Shown in pieces: positions 8,428 through 17,399 of a DNA stretch of 64,000 nucleotides. The DNA is taken from positions 62,001 to 126,000 of the forward strand of contig NZ_SBHZ01000014.1 in assembly GCF_004521985.1 (NCBI RefSeq), given 5' to 3'. A program made the translations under genes and the position numbers. Under the pieces are notes generated by a model that saw only the letters and a list, made by a program, of their open reading frames with translations, did not search any database and had not been told where the DNA came from. The stretch's first letter is position 1. The number at the start of each line of letters is the position of its first letter. This DNA comes from Ectopseudomonas khazarica (GTDB lineage: Bacteria > Pseudomonadota > Gammaproteobacteria > Pseudomonadales > Pseudomonadaceae).

Positions 8428-9336
8428 ATGAGCAAAGTCAGTGTGCTGGTGGTGGACGACGCGACCTTTATCCGTGATCTGGTCAAGAAAGGGCTGCGTG
8501 ATCACTTCCCCGGCGTACAGATCGAGGAAGCGGTCAACGGGCGCAAGGCCCAGCAGCTGTTGGGCCGGCAGGCGGTCGACCTGATCCTCTGCGATTGGGA
8601 AATGCCAGAGATGTCCGGCCTGGAGCTGCTGACCTGGTGCCGTGAGCAGGACGACCTGAAAACCACGCCGTTCATCATGGTCACCAGCCGTGGCGACAAG
8701 GAGAACGTGGTGCAGGCCATCCAGGCCGGTGTTTCCGACTATATCGGCAAGCCGTTCTCCAACGAGCAACTGGTCACCAAGGTGAAGAAGGCCCTGAGCC
8801 GCGCCGGCAAGCTGCAGGCGCTCACCGCCAGCGCTGCGCCCAAGATGCTGAGCGGCGGTGGCTTCGCCAACGATTCGCTGGCCGCACTCACCGGTGGCAA
8901 GGCCGAGGTGGTCAAGCCCAGTGCGCCGACACCGGCCGCGCCAGCCCCGGCGGCGGCTTTCGCCAAACCGGCCCCCGCGGCTGCGAGCAAGGCGCCGGCC
9001 GGGCGTGGCCAGGGCCAGTTGCGCCTGCCGTCCGGCAGCATGGCCTGCGTGATCAAGGCGCTGAGCCTGAAGGAGGCGCTGCTGGTGGTGCGGCGTGCCG
9101 ATGTCCTGCCGCAGGTACTGGAAAGCGCGGTGCTCGATCTGGAACAGGGTGAGGCAGCGGAAACCGCCCGCCTCAACGGCTACCTGCATGCCGTGGCGGC
9201 GTTCGAGCCCAAGCCCGACAGCGAATGGCTGCAGCTGACCTTCCGTTTCGTCGACCGCGACCCGCAGAAGCTCGACTACCTGTCGCGGCTGATCGCACGC
9301 GGTACCGCGCAGAAGCATTTTTCCCCGGGCGCCTGA
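8428..9336 (+). CDS. Response regulator with degenerate PilZ-like C-terminal domain
   Basis: 302 residues from the ATG at 8428 (AGGAGA at 8417-8422). Residues 1-125 are a complete receiver domain: acidic pair D10/D11, phosphoacceptor D56 in CDWEMPEMSG, T/S in VTSRG and K108 in GKPF. An Ala/Pro-rich linker (about 150-200) leads to a C-terminal domain of about 100 residues. That domain ends in LTFRFVDRD and YLSRLIARG, a layout resembling PilZ domains, but the c-di-GMP motifs RxxxR and D/NxSxxG are not visible. No cognate kinase is adjacent. The same gene follows phoU in P. aeruginosa (PA5364, from memory). Output function unknown. Confidence 0.8.
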   Translation: MSKVSVLVVDDATFIRDLVKKGLRDHFPGVQIEEAVNGRKAQQLLGRQAVDLILCDWEMPEMSGLELLTWCREQDDLKTTPFIMVTSRGDKENVVQAIQAGVSDYIGKPFSNEQLVTKVKKALSRAGKLQALTASAAPKMLSGGGFANDSLAALTGGKAEVVKPSAPTPAAPAPAAAFAKPAPAAASKAPAGRGQGQLRLPSGSMACVIKALSLKEALLVVRRADVLPQVLESAVLDLEQGEAAETARLNGYLHAVAAFEPKPDSEWLQLTFRFVDRDPQKLDYLSRLIARGTAQKHFSPGA

Positions 9337-9479
9337 TTCGCGCGGTGATCCACATGGCACCGGAGCGACCGGCGGCGGTGAGCCGGTTCACAGCCTGACG
9401 GTTGCTTCCTCGCGCATGCCCTCCAGCGCTGCTAGTCTTTTCAATCCGGATAGCAAAAAGCCATAAGATCCGAATCGTT

Positions 9480-10376
9480 ATGCTAGGGCGTTTGATCATT
9501 TTCTGCAGTCTGCTGGTTCTCTGTGGCCAGGCTGCTGCTCTGACCGTTTACAAGTACGTCGACGCGAACGGCGTGGTGACCTACAGCGATCAGGCGGCGC
9601 CTGGTGCCCAGGTGTTCGTGTTCAACGACCGCATGGTCGAGCGCCTGGACAACCAGGTGAAGCTGGAGACCAAGAAGCACGAAGCCGGCGAGACGCTGCT
9701 GATTCGCAACGACCTGTATGCGCCGGTGGAGATCGAGCTCAGGCTGGAGCAGGTGAAGAACGCCATCGGCGCACCGAGCAAGCCGATTCGCTGGGTGCTG
9801 CCGCCGCGCAGCAAGATCCGTCTCGCCACCCTGACGCCGCAGGATGCCGGCAAGCCGCTGCGCTACAAGCCGAAGCTGCGCTACGCCCTCGGCGACCCGC
9901 GTCTGCAACCGAGCATCCATCGTTATCCACTGCCCTGGCGAGGGGGGCCGTTCCGTCAGACCCAGGGCGCCAACGGCACCTACAGCCACTTCACGGCCAA
10001 GGGGCGCTACGCGGTGGATATCGCCATGCCCGAGGGCACGCCCATCGTCGCAGCCCGTGGTGGGGTGGTGGTGAAGACCGAGAACCAGCAGAGCGGGCGC
10101 GGCAACAACCCTGCCGGCAACTTCGTGCGCATCCTGCATGACGACGGCACCATGGGGGTCTACCTGCACCTGATGCGTGGCTCGGTCAGCGTGCGCGAGG
10201 GGCAGCGGGTGGAGACCGGCAGCCTGCTGGCGCGCTCCGGCAATACCGGCAACAGCACCGGCCCGCACCTGCACTTCGTGGTCCAGCGCAACGTCGGCCT
10301 GGCCGTCGAATCCATTCCGTTCAACTTCCGCCAGCCGGTCAACAGCCTGCCCAATTTCGCCGTTGGCGGCGAGTAA
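9480..10376 (+). CDS. Secreted M23 metallopeptidase with DUF4124 domain
   Basis: 298 residues from the ATG at 9480, which gives a good signal peptide (about 1-20, LIIFCSLLVLCGQAAA). A DUF4124 segment follows (YKYVDANGVVTYSDQAAPG). The C-terminal half is a LytM/M23 domain with metal ligands in GTYSHF, AVDIAMP and PHLHFV, and the GNTGNSTGPH signature. Such enzymes cleave peptidoglycan peptide cross-links in the periplasm. All zinc ligands seem to be present, so it may be active. No clear ribosome-binding site precedes the ATG. The gene matches the position of PA5363 in P. aeruginosa. Confidence 0.85.
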   Translation: MLGRLIIFCSLLVLCGQAAALTVYKYVDANGVVTYSDQAAPGAQVFVFNDRMVERLDNQVKLETKKHEAGETLLIRNDLYAPVEIELRLEQVKNAIGAPSKPIRWVLPPRSKIRLATLTPQDAGKPLRYKPKLRYALGDPRLQPSIHRYPLPWRGGPFRQTQGANGTYSHFTAKGRYAVDIAMPEGTPIVAARGGVVVKTENQQSGRGNNPAGNFVRILHDDGTMGVYLHLMRGSVSVREGQRVETGSLLARSGNTGNSTGPHLHFVVQRNVGLAVESIPFNFRQPVNSLPNFAVGGE

Positions 10377-10744
10377 GCGGCAGGTTCAGGCGGGCGGTCG
10401 CGGCTGAGGCCCCTCCCACGCATCAACGCAATCTTCTCTCGCTCCTCAGTCCCGGTTTCGTCGGCGCATTCATCCGCGATTGTCCCGCTCGCGGCTGGAG
10501 TGCCTCCCTCTGCGCTGTCCTGCGCGTCCCTGCGCCTGGCTGGCTTGTCCGGCCTCAGTGCACTGCATTCACCGCGTTTTCCTTAAGTCGGGCCGCTGCC
10601 GCGTCGCCTGTGTAGGGGGCATGTCCGCCTGTTGCGCAGGCGAGCGGAAGCCGGCCTTCCGCCTGTCGCTCGCTGCCTCGCGAGCGGAAAGGATCTTTCA
10701 CCTGGCGGTTGGCTCAAGTCCTTGAATATCAACGACTTGGCTGG
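10377..10744. other. Non-coding gap before flagellar block A
   Basis: No convincing gene lies here. There is a hairpin-forming segment (GCGGAAGCCGGCCTTCCGC within about 10646-10664) and otherwise GC-rich sequence. The sigma-54 promoter of fliD lies at its right end. In P. aeruginosa the phoR-phoB region would follow the M23 gene; it is absent here. Confidence 0.6.
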
Positions 10745-10761
10745 TTGGCACCGCTATTGCT
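10745..10761 (+). promoter_or_regulatory. Sigma-54 promoter of the fliD (lafB) operon
   Basis: TTGGCACCGCTATTGCT matches the RpoN consensus TGGCACG-N4-TTGCW. The GG (10747-10748) and GC (10759-10760) are exactly 12 bases apart. The start site would be near 10771, just before fliD at 10789. Confidence 0.85.
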
Positions 10762-10788
10762 ATCTCTCAGGAAAACGGGTGTCCGACT

Positions 10789-12084
10789 ATGGCTATCGAT
10801 TCAGATTACGTACAGAGCATGGCGACCCAACTGGCCCAATACGAGATTCAGGGGCAGTTGGCCAAGGCCAACCGCAACCAGGAAGCCTACAAGGCGCAGC
10901 TCAATGCCCTGAGCTCCCTGGACACTGCGCTGAAGAGCTTCAAGAGCGCTGCCAGCGGCCTGAAGCTCGCCGGCAGCAGCATGCTGGTCAACAGCGCCAG
11001 CTACAGCCAGGAGGGCTATGCCACTGCCACGGTTGGCAGCAAGGCGGTCGCGGGCAGCTATGACTTCTTCGTCCAGCAGCTGGCCAGCAAGAGCCAGCTT
11101 GCCCTGCAGGGCCTGCAGGACGGCGACCTGGGCAGCGGCAGCCTGAGCATCGGCCAGGGCAGCGACACGTTCAGCGTCGACCTGAGTGCGGTGACGACGC
11201 TCGACGAACTGGCCGCTGCGATCAACGGCGCGGCTGACAACAGCGGGGTCAAGGCCACGCTGGTGCGCAGCAATGGTCAGGTCAACCTGGTGCTGACCAG
11301 CGAGACGACCGGTGCCGACCAGGCCATCAGCCTGACCGCCAGCGGCAACACGGCATTCGAGAATGCCGTGGCCGCGCGTCAGGAGCTGTCCGTGGCCAAG
11401 GACGCCATCGTCCGCCTTGGCGGCGAGGCCGGCATCGAGCTGACCAGTAGCAGCAACACCTTCGCCAACATCATCGACGGCGTCAGCCTGACGTTCAGCA
11501 AGGCTCACCAGACGGGCGACACCCCGCTGACCATCGAGATCGCCCAGGACCAGAGCGCCACCAAGGAGAAGGCGCAGACGTTCGTCAGTGCCTTCAATGC
11601 TCTGATGAGCAGCTTCGACTCGCTGACCGCCAGCGGCGGCGAGAGTGGCAGCCGTGGGCCCCTGGCCGGCGACGCCAGCGTGCGCGCCATCGAAGGCATG
11701 CTCAACCAGCTGGTGCGCACGTCCTTCGGCGGGGTGAGCCTGACCGAGTTCGGCATCGTCGCCGACCGCGGCGGCAAGCTGACCATCGACAGTGCGCGTT
11801 TCGAGAAGGCCGTGGCGGCCAACCCGGAAGGCTTCGAGAAGCTGTTCACCGACAAGGGCAACCTGCTCGACACCCTGGACAAGAACCTGGCGGTCTACAC
11901 CAGCAGCGCCGGCGGCCTGCTGACCAATCGCAAGGACACCCTCAACACCCAGCTGCGTCGTGTCGATCAGCAGTTCGACAACATCCAGAAGCAGTACGAC
12001 TCCTACTACGCCCGCTATCTCCGTCAGTACACCGGTCTGATGCAGACCATGGCGGCGATGGAACAGACCTACGGAATGTTCTGA
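10789..12084 (+). CDS. fliD: Lateral-type flagellar filament cap FliD
   Basis: 431 residues. N-terminal FliD_N region (DSDYVQSMATQLAQYEIQGQLAK) and C-terminal FliD_C with the terminal coiled coil (residues about 370-431, RRVDQQFDNIQKQYDSYYAR). The cap sits at the filament tip and folds exported flagellin. It corresponds to LafB of lateral systems. It is the first gene of an operon read from the sigma-54 promoter 30-45 bases upstream; GGAAAA lies before the ATG. The stop overlaps the fliS start in TGATG. Confidence 0.93.
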   Translation: MAIDSDYVQSMATQLAQYEIQGQLAKANRNQEAYKAQLNALSSLDTALKSFKSAASGLKLAGSSMLVNSASYSQEGYATATVGSKAVAGSYDFFVQQLASKSQLALQGLQDGDLGSGSLSIGQGSDTFSVDLSAVTTLDELAAAINGAADNSGVKATLVRSNGQVNLVLTSETTGADQAISLTASGNTAFENAVAARQELSVAKDAIVRLGGEAGIELTSSSNTFANIIDGVSLTFSKAHQTGDTPLTIEIAQDQSATKEKAQTFVSAFNALMSSFDSLTASGGESGSRGPLAGDASVRAIEGMLNQLVRTSFGGVSLTEFGIVADRGGKLTIDSARFEKAVAANPEGFEKLFTDKGNLLDTLDKNLAVYTSSAGGLLTNRKDTLNTQLRRVDQQFDNIQKQYDSYYARYLRQYTGLMQTMAAMEQTYGMF

Positions 12085-12482
12085 TGAGTGCCTACAACCT
12101 CAACGAAAGTTACGACAGCTACCGCACTGTGGACCTCGAGGCCCGCGCTGCCGCCGCCTCGCCCTACGAGCTGGTGCTGGTGCTGTTCGACGGCTTGCTC
12201 GACGAGCTGGCCCGTGCCCGTGGCCATATCGAGGCCAAGCGTTACCAGCAGAAGGGCCAGTCCCTGGAGAAGTGCCTGAACATCCTCGGCGGCCTCAACA
12301 GCGCGCTCGATTACGAGAACGGCGGCGAGCTGGTGCAGGGCCTGGCGCGGCTCTACGACTACTGCATCTACCGGCTCTCCGACGTCAGCGTCAGCCTGTC
12401 GCTGGAAGGGCTGGACGAGGTGGTGGGGCTGCTCGGTGTGCTGCGTGAAGGCTGGGAAGGCGTGAATGCAGCGCGCAAGTGA
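12084..12482 (+). CDS. fliS: Flagellin export chaperone FliS
   Basis: 132 residues, all helical, with the FliS signature ASPYELVLVLFDGLLDELARA near residues 27-47. FliS binds the C-terminus of flagellin in the cytoplasm and delivers it to the export gate. Its ATG overlaps the fliD stop by one base, and its 3' end overlaps fliT by 17 bases, so the three are translationally coupled. It corresponds to LafC. Confidence 0.93.
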   Translation: MSAYNLNESYDSYRTVDLEARAAAASPYELVLVLFDGLLDELARARGHIEAKRYQQKGQSLEKCLNILGGLNSALDYENGGELVQGLARLYDYCIYRLSDVSVSLSLEGLDEVVGLLGVLREGWEGVNAARK

Positions 12483-12783
12483 ACTGCGCGCCCTGCAGCA
12501 GCTGCATGGCCAGTTGGCCGAGGCGCTGGAGCAGGGCGACTGGGCGCGCATCGGCGAGGTCGATGCGCTGATCCGCGCCTGCCTGCAACTGCTGGCCGGG
12601 TTGCCGTCGCTCAGTGACGAGACGCGTGCGGCCAAGCAGCGACTGCAACAGCTGCACGGCCAGGCGCGAGTCGCCTGCGCCGAGGAATGCGAGCGCGTGC
12701 GGCGCCTGCTGCTGACGCATCTGGAATACGCCGAAGGGCGTAGCGCCTACCTGCGCGTCGATCTGTATCAAGAGGGGAGATAG
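12466..12783 (+). CDS. fliT: FliT-like flagellar chaperone
   Basis: 105 residues, wholly helical (LRALQQLHGQLAEALEQGDW...). Weak similarity is normal for FliT/LafD; the call rests on size, helix content and its place between fliS and fliK, the lafC-D-E order. In known systems FliT is the export chaperone of the FliD cap. It overlaps fliS by 17 bases. A shorter start at a downstream codon is possible. Confidence 0.75.
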   Translation: MQRASELRALQQLHGQLAEALEQGDWARIGEVDALIRACLQLLAGLPSLSDETRAAKQRLQQLHGQARVACAEECERVRRLLLTHLEYAEGRSAYLRVDLYQEGR

Positions 12784-12786
12784 AAG

Positions 12787-13863
12787 GTGCTGCAACTGAT
12801 CAACGCGAATGCGCGAGTCGACCTCGGCGGCGCCACAGCGGAGCCTTCGCTGAACGGCTTTGCCCAGGCGCAGAGTGCGTCCGGCGAACAGCCGACCTTC
12901 GATCTGCAGATGGAGCTGCATGCCTTCGCCGCAAGCGAAAGCGTGGCGCCGCCAGCCAGTGCGCCGGCGCCGATCACGCTCGGTCTCGGCGAGGCCGATG
13001 CCGAGCAGTGGCTGGCCAGCGTGCTGGGACAGCAGGCGGTCCGGGTGGAGGCGCGCGAGACGGCGGAGACTGCGCAGCACGCCCCGGCGCGCCCGGACGA
13101 ACAGGAGCAGGACCCGCAGCTGGCCGCCTTGCCGGTCGATCCCGCGCGGGTGCCGCGTGAACCCTTGCCGAGCGAGCCCGAGCGCGCTGCGGCCCCGGTC
13201 ACGGCCAGGCCGGTGCCTGCCGCCGTGCCTGCCCAGGCCATGACTGCGCCGATGCCGCCAATGGCGCTGGACGCTGCGCTGCAGAATGCCGCGTCACTCG
13301 CCACCAACGACAGCCTCGAGGCCAGCCTTGTCGAGCGTCTGTCCGGCACCGGCAGCGCCGACGACAAGGCGACCGCGACGGCCACTGCGCCAGCTTCCCT
13401 GCCCGCGAACCTGGCACCGACCACGGAGCGCCACCTCAAGCTGCATGCACCGCAGGCGCAGTGGGGCGAGCAGATGCTCGGCAGCCTGCGCGAGCATGTC
13501 GATCTGCAGATCAACCAGCGCATCCAGAACGCCACCATTCGCCTCGACCCACCGGAGCTGGGCAGCCTGGAAATCTTCCTCAGTCACGAATCCGGCCGGC
13601 TCAGCGTGCAGCTTTCCGCGGCCAACGCCGATGTCGCCCGCCTGCTGCAGCAGACCAGCGAGCGCCTGCGCCAGGAACTGGTCGGGCAGCACTTCGTGCA
13701 GGTCGACGTGCAGGTCTCCACCGATGCCCAGGGCGGGCGTCAGCAAGGCCAGCCGCGCCAGGCCTGGCTGGCCGAGGAGCCGGTGCAGGCGGCGAGCGGC
13801 ACCACGGCCGACAGCGGCCCGCGCAACCCGGACTCGACCAGCGACGTGCTGGTCACCGTTTAA
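12787..13863 (+). CDS. fliK: Hook-length control protein FliK
   Basis: 358 residues from a GTG start, with GGGAGA five to six bases before it. The first 230 residues are Ala/Pro/Glu-rich and of low complexity, as in other FliK ruler segments. The C-terminal Flg_hook domain is clear (IRLDPPELGSLEIFLSHESG, then QLSAANADVARLLQQ and LRQELVGQHFVQVDV). FliK measures the hook and switches export from hook to filament proteins. It corresponds to LafE. Confidence 0.9.
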   Translation: MLQLINANARVDLGGATAEPSLNGFAQAQSASGEQPTFDLQMELHAFAASESVAPPASAPAPITLGLGEADAEQWLASVLGQQAVRVEARETAETAQHAPARPDEQEQDPQLAALPVDPARVPREPLPSEPERAAAPVTARPVPAAVPAQAMTAPMPPMALDAALQNAASLATNDSLEASLVERLSGTGSADDKATATATAPASLPANLAPTTERHLKLHAPQAQWGEQMLGSLREHVDLQINQRIQNATIRLDPPELGSLEIFLSHESGRLSVQLSAANADVARLLQQTSERLRQELVGQHFVQVDVQVSTDAQGGRQQGQPRQAWLAEEPVQAASGTTADSGPRNPDSTSDVLVTV

Positions 13864-13889
13864 CCCTTCGCACCTGAATCGAGAACCCC

Positions 13890-14360
13890 ATGACAATGCC
13901 GCGCATCATCCTCCTGCTGCTCATCTTCAACACGCTGGTGGTGGTCGGCGGGACCGTCTTCAACTACGCCACGCTGCGCTCGCTGCAGTCCGGGCAGCCG
14001 CTGCCGGGGCTTTCCAGCGCGGGCGCCGGCGAGGAGGAGCAGACCAGCGAATATCGCTTCTTCCCCATCGAGAAAGTCATCGTCAGCCTGCAGGGCGAGA
14101 ACCGCGAGCACTACTTCGTGCTCGACCTGGTGCTGCAGGCCGACCTCGAGACCGACCCGAAGAAGCTCGAGCAGATCGACCCCATGGTGCGCAACTCGGT
14201 GGTCGCCCACCTGTCGGCGATGACCTTCGAGAGCCTGCGCGCCATGCCCATCCCCGAATTGCAGGGCAAGCTGGAAAGCGCGCTGTTCGATGACTTCGCC
14301 AGCAAGAAGCTGGCGATGCCGTTCGCCAACGTGCTGGTCAGCAAGCTGATCGTCCAGTAG
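13890..14360 (+). CDS. fliL: Flagellar stator-associated protein FliL
   Basis: 156 residues: a short cytoplasmic tail, one membrane helix (about 5-25, IILLLLIFNTLVVVGGTVF), and a periplasmic FliL domain (YRFFPIEKVIVSLQGENREHYFVLDLVLQ...). FliL surrounds and stabilises stator units. It corresponds to LafF, lying between fliK and the sigma factor as in Vibrio lateral clusters. Confidence 0.9.
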   Translation: MTMPRIILLLLIFNTLVVVGGTVFNYATLRSLQSGQPLPGLSSAGAGEEEQTSEYRFFPIEKVIVSLQGENREHYFVLDLVLQADLETDPKKLEQIDPMVRNSVVAHLSAMTFESLRAMPIPELQGKLESALFDDFASKKLAMPFANVLVSKLIVQ

Positions 14361-14376
14361 AGAGCAGGGCCTGCCC

Positions 14377-15111
14377 ATGAACGCCAACTGCGCCATCGAC
14401 TACCGCTACGCCGCCGACCAGGGTGGTGCCGCGCTGTTCGCCCCCGGGGCCGAGCAGAAATGGCTGATGCAGTACCTGCCGCTGGTCAAGCGCATCGTCA
14501 GCCAGCTGGCGTTGCAGGCCAATCAGGTACTCGATCGCGAGGACATGGAGCAGATCGGCCTGATGGGGCTGCTCGAATGCCTGCGCCGCTACGGCACGCC
14601 GGACGAGCAGTTCGGCCGCTTCGCCGCGCTGCGCGTGCGTGGTGCGATCCTCGACGAGCTGCGTCGCCAGGACTGGCGGCCGCGCCAGGTACGTCAGCAG
14701 ACCCACAAGATCCGCGATGCCATTCGCCAGCTGGCGCGCCAGCTGGGCCGTGTGCCGCAGGAGGAGGAGATCCTCCGGGCCACCGGGATCAGCGCCAAGG
14801 ACTACCAGGAATTCCTCCAGGCCGACGCCTGCGAGGCCATCGAGAGCCTCGACGAGCTGCTGCAGAACGGCCACGAAGGGTTCACCTGTGGCAGCAGTGC
14901 GGTCGAGGACAGGGTGCTCAAGGAGCGCCTGCTGACCCAGGCGCTGAGCCAGCTCAGCGAGCGCGAGCGGCTGGTGCTGACCCTTTACTACCAACATGAG
15001 CTGAGCCTCAAGGAAATCGCCCTGGTGCTGGAGCTGAGCGACGCGCGCGTCTGCCAGCTGAGCAAGCAGGCGATCGCCAAGGCCAGCCGCTACCTGAACG
15101 AGAGAGGCTAG
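14377..15111 (+). CDS. fliA: Lateral flagellar sigma factor (sigma-28 family, FliA/LafS)
   Basis: 244 residues. Region 2 is evident at WLMQYLPLVKRIVSQLA, DREDMEQIGLMGLLECLRRY and RFAALRVRGAILDELRRQDW, which is diagnostic for FliA/WhiG-type factors. Region 4 (LSERERLVLTLYYQHELSLK then LSDARVCQLSKQAI) ends the protein. It should direct RNA polymerase to late lateral promoters, mainly flagellin. No anti-sigma factor FlgM is encoded in the window. The operon position matches lafS. Confidence 0.92.
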   Translation: MNANCAIDYRYAADQGGAALFAPGAEQKWLMQYLPLVKRIVSQLALQANQVLDREDMEQIGLMGLLECLRRYGTPDEQFGRFAALRVRGAILDELRRQDWRPRQVRQQTHKIRDAIRQLARQLGRVPQEEEILRATGISAKDYQEFLQADACEAIESLDELLQNGHEGFTCGSSAVEDRVLKERLLTQALSQLSERERLVLTLYYQHELSLKEIALVLELSDARVCQLSKQAIAKASRYLNERG

Positions 15112-15112
15112 G

Positions 15113-15985
15113 GTGCAGAAGTTACTAGGTGCATTGATCATCGTCGGCTGCGTGCTGGGCGGGTACGTCATGGCCCACGGCGAGCTGGCCATGCTCTGGC
15201 AGCCGGCCGAGGTGGTGATCATCGTCGGCGCCGGTCTCGGCGCACTGGTGGTGGGCAACCCCAAGGAAGTGCTGGTGGAGATGTGCCACCAGATCAAAGG
15301 CGTGTTCGTCTACAAGCGGCGCGGCGAGGAGTTCCAGCGGCAACTGCTGATGCTGCTGTACGAGCTGCTGGAGATGGTCGAGGTCGGTGGTCTCAAGGTG
15401 CTCGACGCGCACATCGAGGAGCCCGAGCAGAGCGAGCTGTTCGCCAAGTACCCGCTGATCCGTCAGGAGAAGAACCTGATGGCCTTCATCGCCGACAACT
15501 TCCGCCTGATGGCCATGGGCAAGATCAGCGCGCACGAGCTGGAAGGCTTCCTCGAACAGGAGCTGGAGGCCATGGAGCACATCCTGCTGCAGCCGTCGCG
15601 TTCGCTGCACAAGATCGGCGAGGCGATGCCGGGCTTCGGCATCCTTGCGGCGATCATGGGGATCATCATCACCATGGGCAACATCGGCGGTTCGGTGGCC
15701 GAGATCGGCGCCCACGTCGCTGCCGCGCTGGTCGGTACCTTCCTCGGCATCTTCATGTGCTACTGCGTGATGGAGCCGCTGTCCAACGCCATGAGCCAGC
15801 GCATCAAGACCGAGCTGTCGGCACTCGAGTGCGTGCGCACCACGCTGGTCGCCCATGTCGCCGGCAAGCCCACGCTGCTGGCCGTGGACGCCGGGCGCAA
15901 GCTGATCGAGCAGGACGTCAAGCCGGCCTTCAAGCAGCTGGAGACCTGGGTCAACCGCTACGAGGATGAAAGGGACGCGGCATGA
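15113..15985 (+). CDS. motA: Flagellar motor stator MotA (LafT)
   Basis: 290 residues from a GTG start two bases after the sigma factor stop (AGAGAGGCTAGGGTG). Four membrane segments are seen (about 3-20, 27-50, 170-190, 200-222), with the cytoplasmic loop between the second and third. The motif PGFGILAAIMGIIITMGNIG marks the third helix of proton-type MotA. With MotB it converts ion flow into torque. It corresponds to LafT. Confidence 0.92.
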   Translation: MQKLLGALIIVGCVLGGYVMAHGELAMLWQPAEVVIIVGAGLGALVVGNPKEVLVEMCHQIKGVFVYKRRGEEFQRQLLMLLYELLEMVEVGGLKVLDAHIEEPEQSELFAKYPLIRQEKNLMAFIADNFRLMAMGKISAHELEGFLEQELEAMEHILLQPSRSLHKIGEAMPGFGILAAIMGIIITMGNIGGSVAEIGAHVAAALVGTFLGIFMCYCVMEPLSNAMSQRIKTELSALECVRTTLVAHVAGKPTLLAVDAGRKLIEQDVKPAFKQLETWVNRYEDERDAA

Positions 15986-16923
15986 AGAAGCGTGGCGGCG
16001 AAGAACACGAGATCATCATCAAGCGGCGTGGCAAGAAAGGCGGCCACGACGAGCACGGTGGTGCCTGGAAGGTCGCCTTCGCCGACTTCACCATGGCCAT
16101 GATGGCGCTGTTCATGGTGCTGTGGATCATCCAGCCGCAGACCCAGGACCAGAGCCGGGCCAATGCGGACATGCTGAACAACCCGCTGGTCGATGGCGGC
16201 GCCGGCATCTTCGACGGCACCAGTACCACGCCGCTGGACCTCGACGGTATCCCGGTGCAGGTCAGCCCGCGCCAGGACCGCCTCAATCAGGCGCGTACGC
16301 CCCAGGACGACCCGGGGGCCGAGCAGGGTGATGGCCAGCCTGGCGCGGCGCGCAGGCCGCACTACGCCGAGCCGCTGCAGATGCAGGAGCTGGCGCAACT
16401 GATGGAGGCGCTGGCGCTGCAACTGGATGCCGAGGCCAACATCGAGGTGCAGGTGGTGCCCCAGGGCCTGCGCATTCTGATCAAGGACGATGCGCAGCGC
16501 TTCATGTTCGCCCGTGGCAGCGCGCGCCTGGACCCGCATTTCGAGACCCTGCTCAAGCGCCTGGCCGGCATCCTGGCCAAGGTCGACAACCACCTGATCG
16601 TCAGCGGCCACACCGATGCCACGCCCTACCGGGGCATCGTCGGCGGCTACAACAACTGGAACCTGTCGGGTGATCGCGCCCTGCGCGCGCGCAACGTGCT
16701 GGTCGAGGCCGGCCTGCCGACCCGCGCGGTGCTGCAGGTGACGGCGCAGGCCGATGGCATGCCGCTGCTGCCCGATGACCCGGAGAACGGTGCCAACCGG
16801 CGCATCGAGCTGCTGTTGCTGACCAGCCAGGCCGAGGGCCTCTACCGCGAGCTGTTCGGCGACACGCAGGTGCGTGTGGAATACCGCGCCGAGGGCGCGC
16901 GGCTGAGCACGCCGGAGTCGTGA
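15982..16923 (+). CDS. motB: Flagellar motor stator MotB (LafU)
   Basis: 313 residues. A basic cytoplasmic tail precedes the single membrane helix KVAFADFTMAMMALFMVLWI; D35 is the ion-binding aspartate. The C-terminal OmpA/MotB peptidoglycan-binding domain contains VSGHTDATPYRG and NWNLSGDRALRARNVL. It overlaps motA by four bases (ATGA). It corresponds to LafU and ends the operon, convergent with the gene at 16932. Confidence 0.92.
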   Translation: MKKRGGEEHEIIIKRRGKKGGHDEHGGAWKVAFADFTMAMMALFMVLWIIQPQTQDQSRANADMLNNPLVDGGAGIFDGTSTTPLDLDGIPVQVSPRQDRLNQARTPQDDPGAEQGDGQPGAARRPHYAEPLQMQELAQLMEALALQLDAEANIEVQVVPQGLRILIKDDAQRFMFARGSARLDPHFETLLKRLAGILAKVDNHLIVSGHTDATPYRGIVGGYNNWNLSGDRALRARNVLVEAGLPTRAVLQVTAQADGMPLLPDDPENGANRRIELLLLTSQAEGLYRELFGDTQVRVEYRAEGARLSTPES

Positions 16924-16931
16924 GGGCGGCG

Positions 16932-17399
16932 CTACAGGTGGCGCGCCGGGCAGTAGAACTGGCGGGTTTCCAGGGCGTAGAGGCAGCCGTCGAGGCGGGT
17001 CAGGCGGATGGTCGAGCCCTTGTGCCGACCGTAGAGCAGGTTGAACACCAGCTCGTCGTCGACCTCGCTGGCCAGGCCGGTGACCTGGCCATCCTCGACG
17101 CGCAGGCGGTAGTTGCCGAGGAAGCCGTAGTCGACCGTCCCCGAGGTCTCCAGGATGCTGTCGCCCTGGCGGGTCATGGCGTAGAAACGCCCGTTGTTGA
17201 CCTGCAGGCTGTGGCTGATGTCGAGCACCTTGCCGTTGCTCAGCTGGACCTGGCCGCTGGACTGGTAGCGGCCGTCGAGCTCCGCGCTGGAGCTGAAGCT
17301 GAGCCACAGCGCGAGCATGCCCAGGAGCATCGCCAGGGCGGTGGCGAACATGCTCAGCAGCCACACGCCGCTGATGCCGAGTTGCCTGCAGCGGCTCAT
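16932..17399 (-). CDS. Small membrane protein, putative partner of the ToxR-like regulator
   Basis: 155 residues from the ATG at 17399, chosen because it overlaps the stop of the upstream regulator in ATGA. One membrane helix (about 10-36, VWLLSMFATALAMLLGMLAL) is followed by a periplasmic domain of about 115 residues. That domain is rich in beta-strand patterns and has two cysteines near the C-terminus (GCLYAL and YCPARHL) that could form a disulphide. I recognise no family. The coupling to a ToxR-like regulator recalls ToxR-ToxS pairs, in which the small partner stabilises the periplasmic sensor; that role here is inference. Confidence 0.7.
   Translation of the reverse strand: MSRCRQLGISGVWLLSMFATALAMLLGMLALWLSFSSSAELDGRYQSSGQVQLSNGKVLDISHSLQVNNGRFYAMTRQGDSILETSGTVDYGFLGNYRLRVEDGQVTGLASEVDDELVFNLLYGRHKGSTIRLTRLDGCLYALETRQFYCPARHL

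Noticed and set aside
10480..10725. A possible 81-codon gene before fliD
   Set aside because: Cys/Arg-rich composition, no ribosome site, no family; lies in a gap better explained as promoter DNA.
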